Origin: Macrothele yani
Lineage: Eukaryota; Arthropoda; Arachnida; Araneae; Macrothelidae
NCBI GenBank assembly: GCA_039090855.1
Contig: CM077027.1
Location: 104,879,187 to 104,943,186, forward strand
Reading direction: 5' to 3'
DNA: 64,000 bases
Positions 63,068 to 64,000 of this stretch are shown one piece after another. How positions within the stretch are numbered: the first letter of the stretch is position 1; each line of letters starts with the position of its first letter. The notes below the pieces were generated by a model, which had not been told where the DNA came from, ran no database searches, and saw only the letters and a program-made list of their open reading frames with translations. The position numbers and the translations under genes were made by a program.

Positions 63068-64000
63068 TTTCTCCTAAAAGCTCTCCAGGCAAGTTTTATG
63101 CGCCAATTAATTTCTTTATCAATGTGACCCTCACTTGATATCTGCTGTCCAAGATAAACGTACGTATCTATTATCTTCAGCTTTTCTCCATCAATCGATA
63201 AATCTTCATTTCTTGTAAATGCATTGTTCATCACTTTTGTCTTCTGAAAGTTCATTTTTAATCCCACTTCTTTACTCTTGTCAGCAAGTTCCTGGATCAT
63301 ATTCTGCAGCTCTGAAGAGGTAGTTGCAAAGATGACTACGCATCAGCAAAACGAAGGTGAGTTAAGTAATTTCCATTCATCTTTATCCTTTGTTTTTCCA
63401 GTTCAATGATTGAAAGACATTTTGCAATGTGGCGATAAAGAGCTTGGGAGATGTGGTGTCACCTTGTCTCACTCCTTTTGCATTGCAATTCTTATTTGTG
63501 CTGTATCCTCAAATACCCGAACCTTTGCACTTTCATTTTCATAGATGTTATTAATAATGCTAATGTATGCATCTTCAATACCGCAGGATTTCAAAGCCAT
63601 TGTTACTGCTAATGGCTTCACCGAATCAAAGGCTTTTTCATAATCGATAAAAGCCATGCACAATGGAAGTTCATATTCCCTCGCTCTTTCAATTAGTTCT
63701 CTCAGTACATAGATATGATCTATAGTGCTGTAGTCACTCCTGAATCCAGGTTGTTCTCTTGGTTGGGCCATGTCTAGTGTTTCCTTCAAGCGATGTGAAA
63801 AAACCTTAGTGAAGGTTTTATAAACCACTGAAAGGAGGCTGATGGGCCTGTAGTTCCTGAGATCCTCAATGTCACCTTTTTTATGGAGTAAGATTATTGC
63901 AGCATTGTTCCAATCCTCAGGAATCTTTCCTTCATTAAGACATCTGGTGAAAACTTGGGCGAGTGTAGTTTCAGTTTCTCCACTTGCATCTTGTGGCAAT
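63068..64000 (-). pseudogene. RTE-clade LINE reverse transcriptase (copy 5), runs off the window
   Basis: Minus-strand parts: from 63999 down to 63469 NYRPISLLSVVYKTFTKV, EQPGFRSDYSTIDHI and AFIDYEKAFDSVKPL; a shift near 63,470; then LADKSKEVGLKMNFQKTKVM (63300 down) and YVYLGQQISSEG. The catalytic FADD region near 63,340 is disturbed by a small deletion. The copy ends abruptly near 63,068, without the C-terminal region or 3' tail; its 5' part lies beyond 64,000. Confidence 0.9.

Overview
This window reads as eukaryotic, most likely arthropod, intergenic DNA. It has no bacterial operons. It is packed with animal-type transposable elements: Tc1/mariner, hAT, a piggyBac-type MITE, Polinton/Maverick, Penelope-like, RTE-clade LINEs, tRNA-derived SINEs and a TRIM. 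I could not identify a host protein-coding gene, a functional tRNA or an rRNA. I cannot resolve the species from sequence alone.

Layout. 1-1.24 kb: two tandem arrays and a 15-bp minisatellite. 1.26-5.67 kb: one mariner-like transposon whose two ends enclose a Penelope-like element (2.5-3.8 kb) and a 5'-truncated RTE LINE (3.8-5.6 kb). 5.7-12.5 kb: SINEs of two families and two unclassified repeat families, here called A and B. 12.65-18.06 kb: two Tc1-like transposons, a 45-bp minisatellite and a fragment of an unnamed conserved protein. 18.3-21.4 kb: a piggyBac-type MITE beside a hAT transposon with a perfect 8-bp target duplication. 23.7-31 kb: a mariner-type MITE, a near full-length RTE LINE inserted in a ~151-bp tandem array, and a 1.3-kb mariner. 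33-39 kb: three Tc1-like transposons and a degraded copy of the same unnamed protein family. 40.4-42.3 kb: a ~150-bp tandem array (family A) split by a foldback element. 43.2-44.0 kb: an LTR-type miniature retrotransposon (TRIM) with a tRNA-like sequence in each LTR, inside a SINE tail. 46-47.6 kb: Tc1 and mariner remnants. 50.2-51.6 kb: the longest family B repeat. 53.2-57.6 kb: a mariner holding a second copy of the TRIM, an RTE 3' end, a mariner-like element with ~285-bp inverted repeats, and a truncated Tc1. 58.3-62.7 kb: a Polinton/Maverick fragment with five genes on the minus strand (integrase, penton-like minor capsid, small basic core-type protein, major capsid, adenain-like protease). 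Every one except the protease is broken. 63.1-64.0 kb: another RTE LINE running out of the window.

How the parts relate. The order of insertions can be read from target-site duplications and nesting. A SINE with an 11-bp duplication splits the Polinton capsid gene. The TRIM sits once in a SINE tail (duplication GTTT) and once in an internally deleted mariner (duplication TAGT). An RTE sits in a tandem array. The most notable items are the two TRIM copies, which have LTRs with Pol III A and B boxes, a tRNA-Lys-type primer site and a polypurine tract (the architecture described for Helenus-type TRIMs); the Polinton virion-gene cassette; the Penelope-like element with inverted terminal repeats and a hammerhead-ribozyme-like core; and a recurring class of near-perfect inverted repeats with short (~10-20 nt) spacers.
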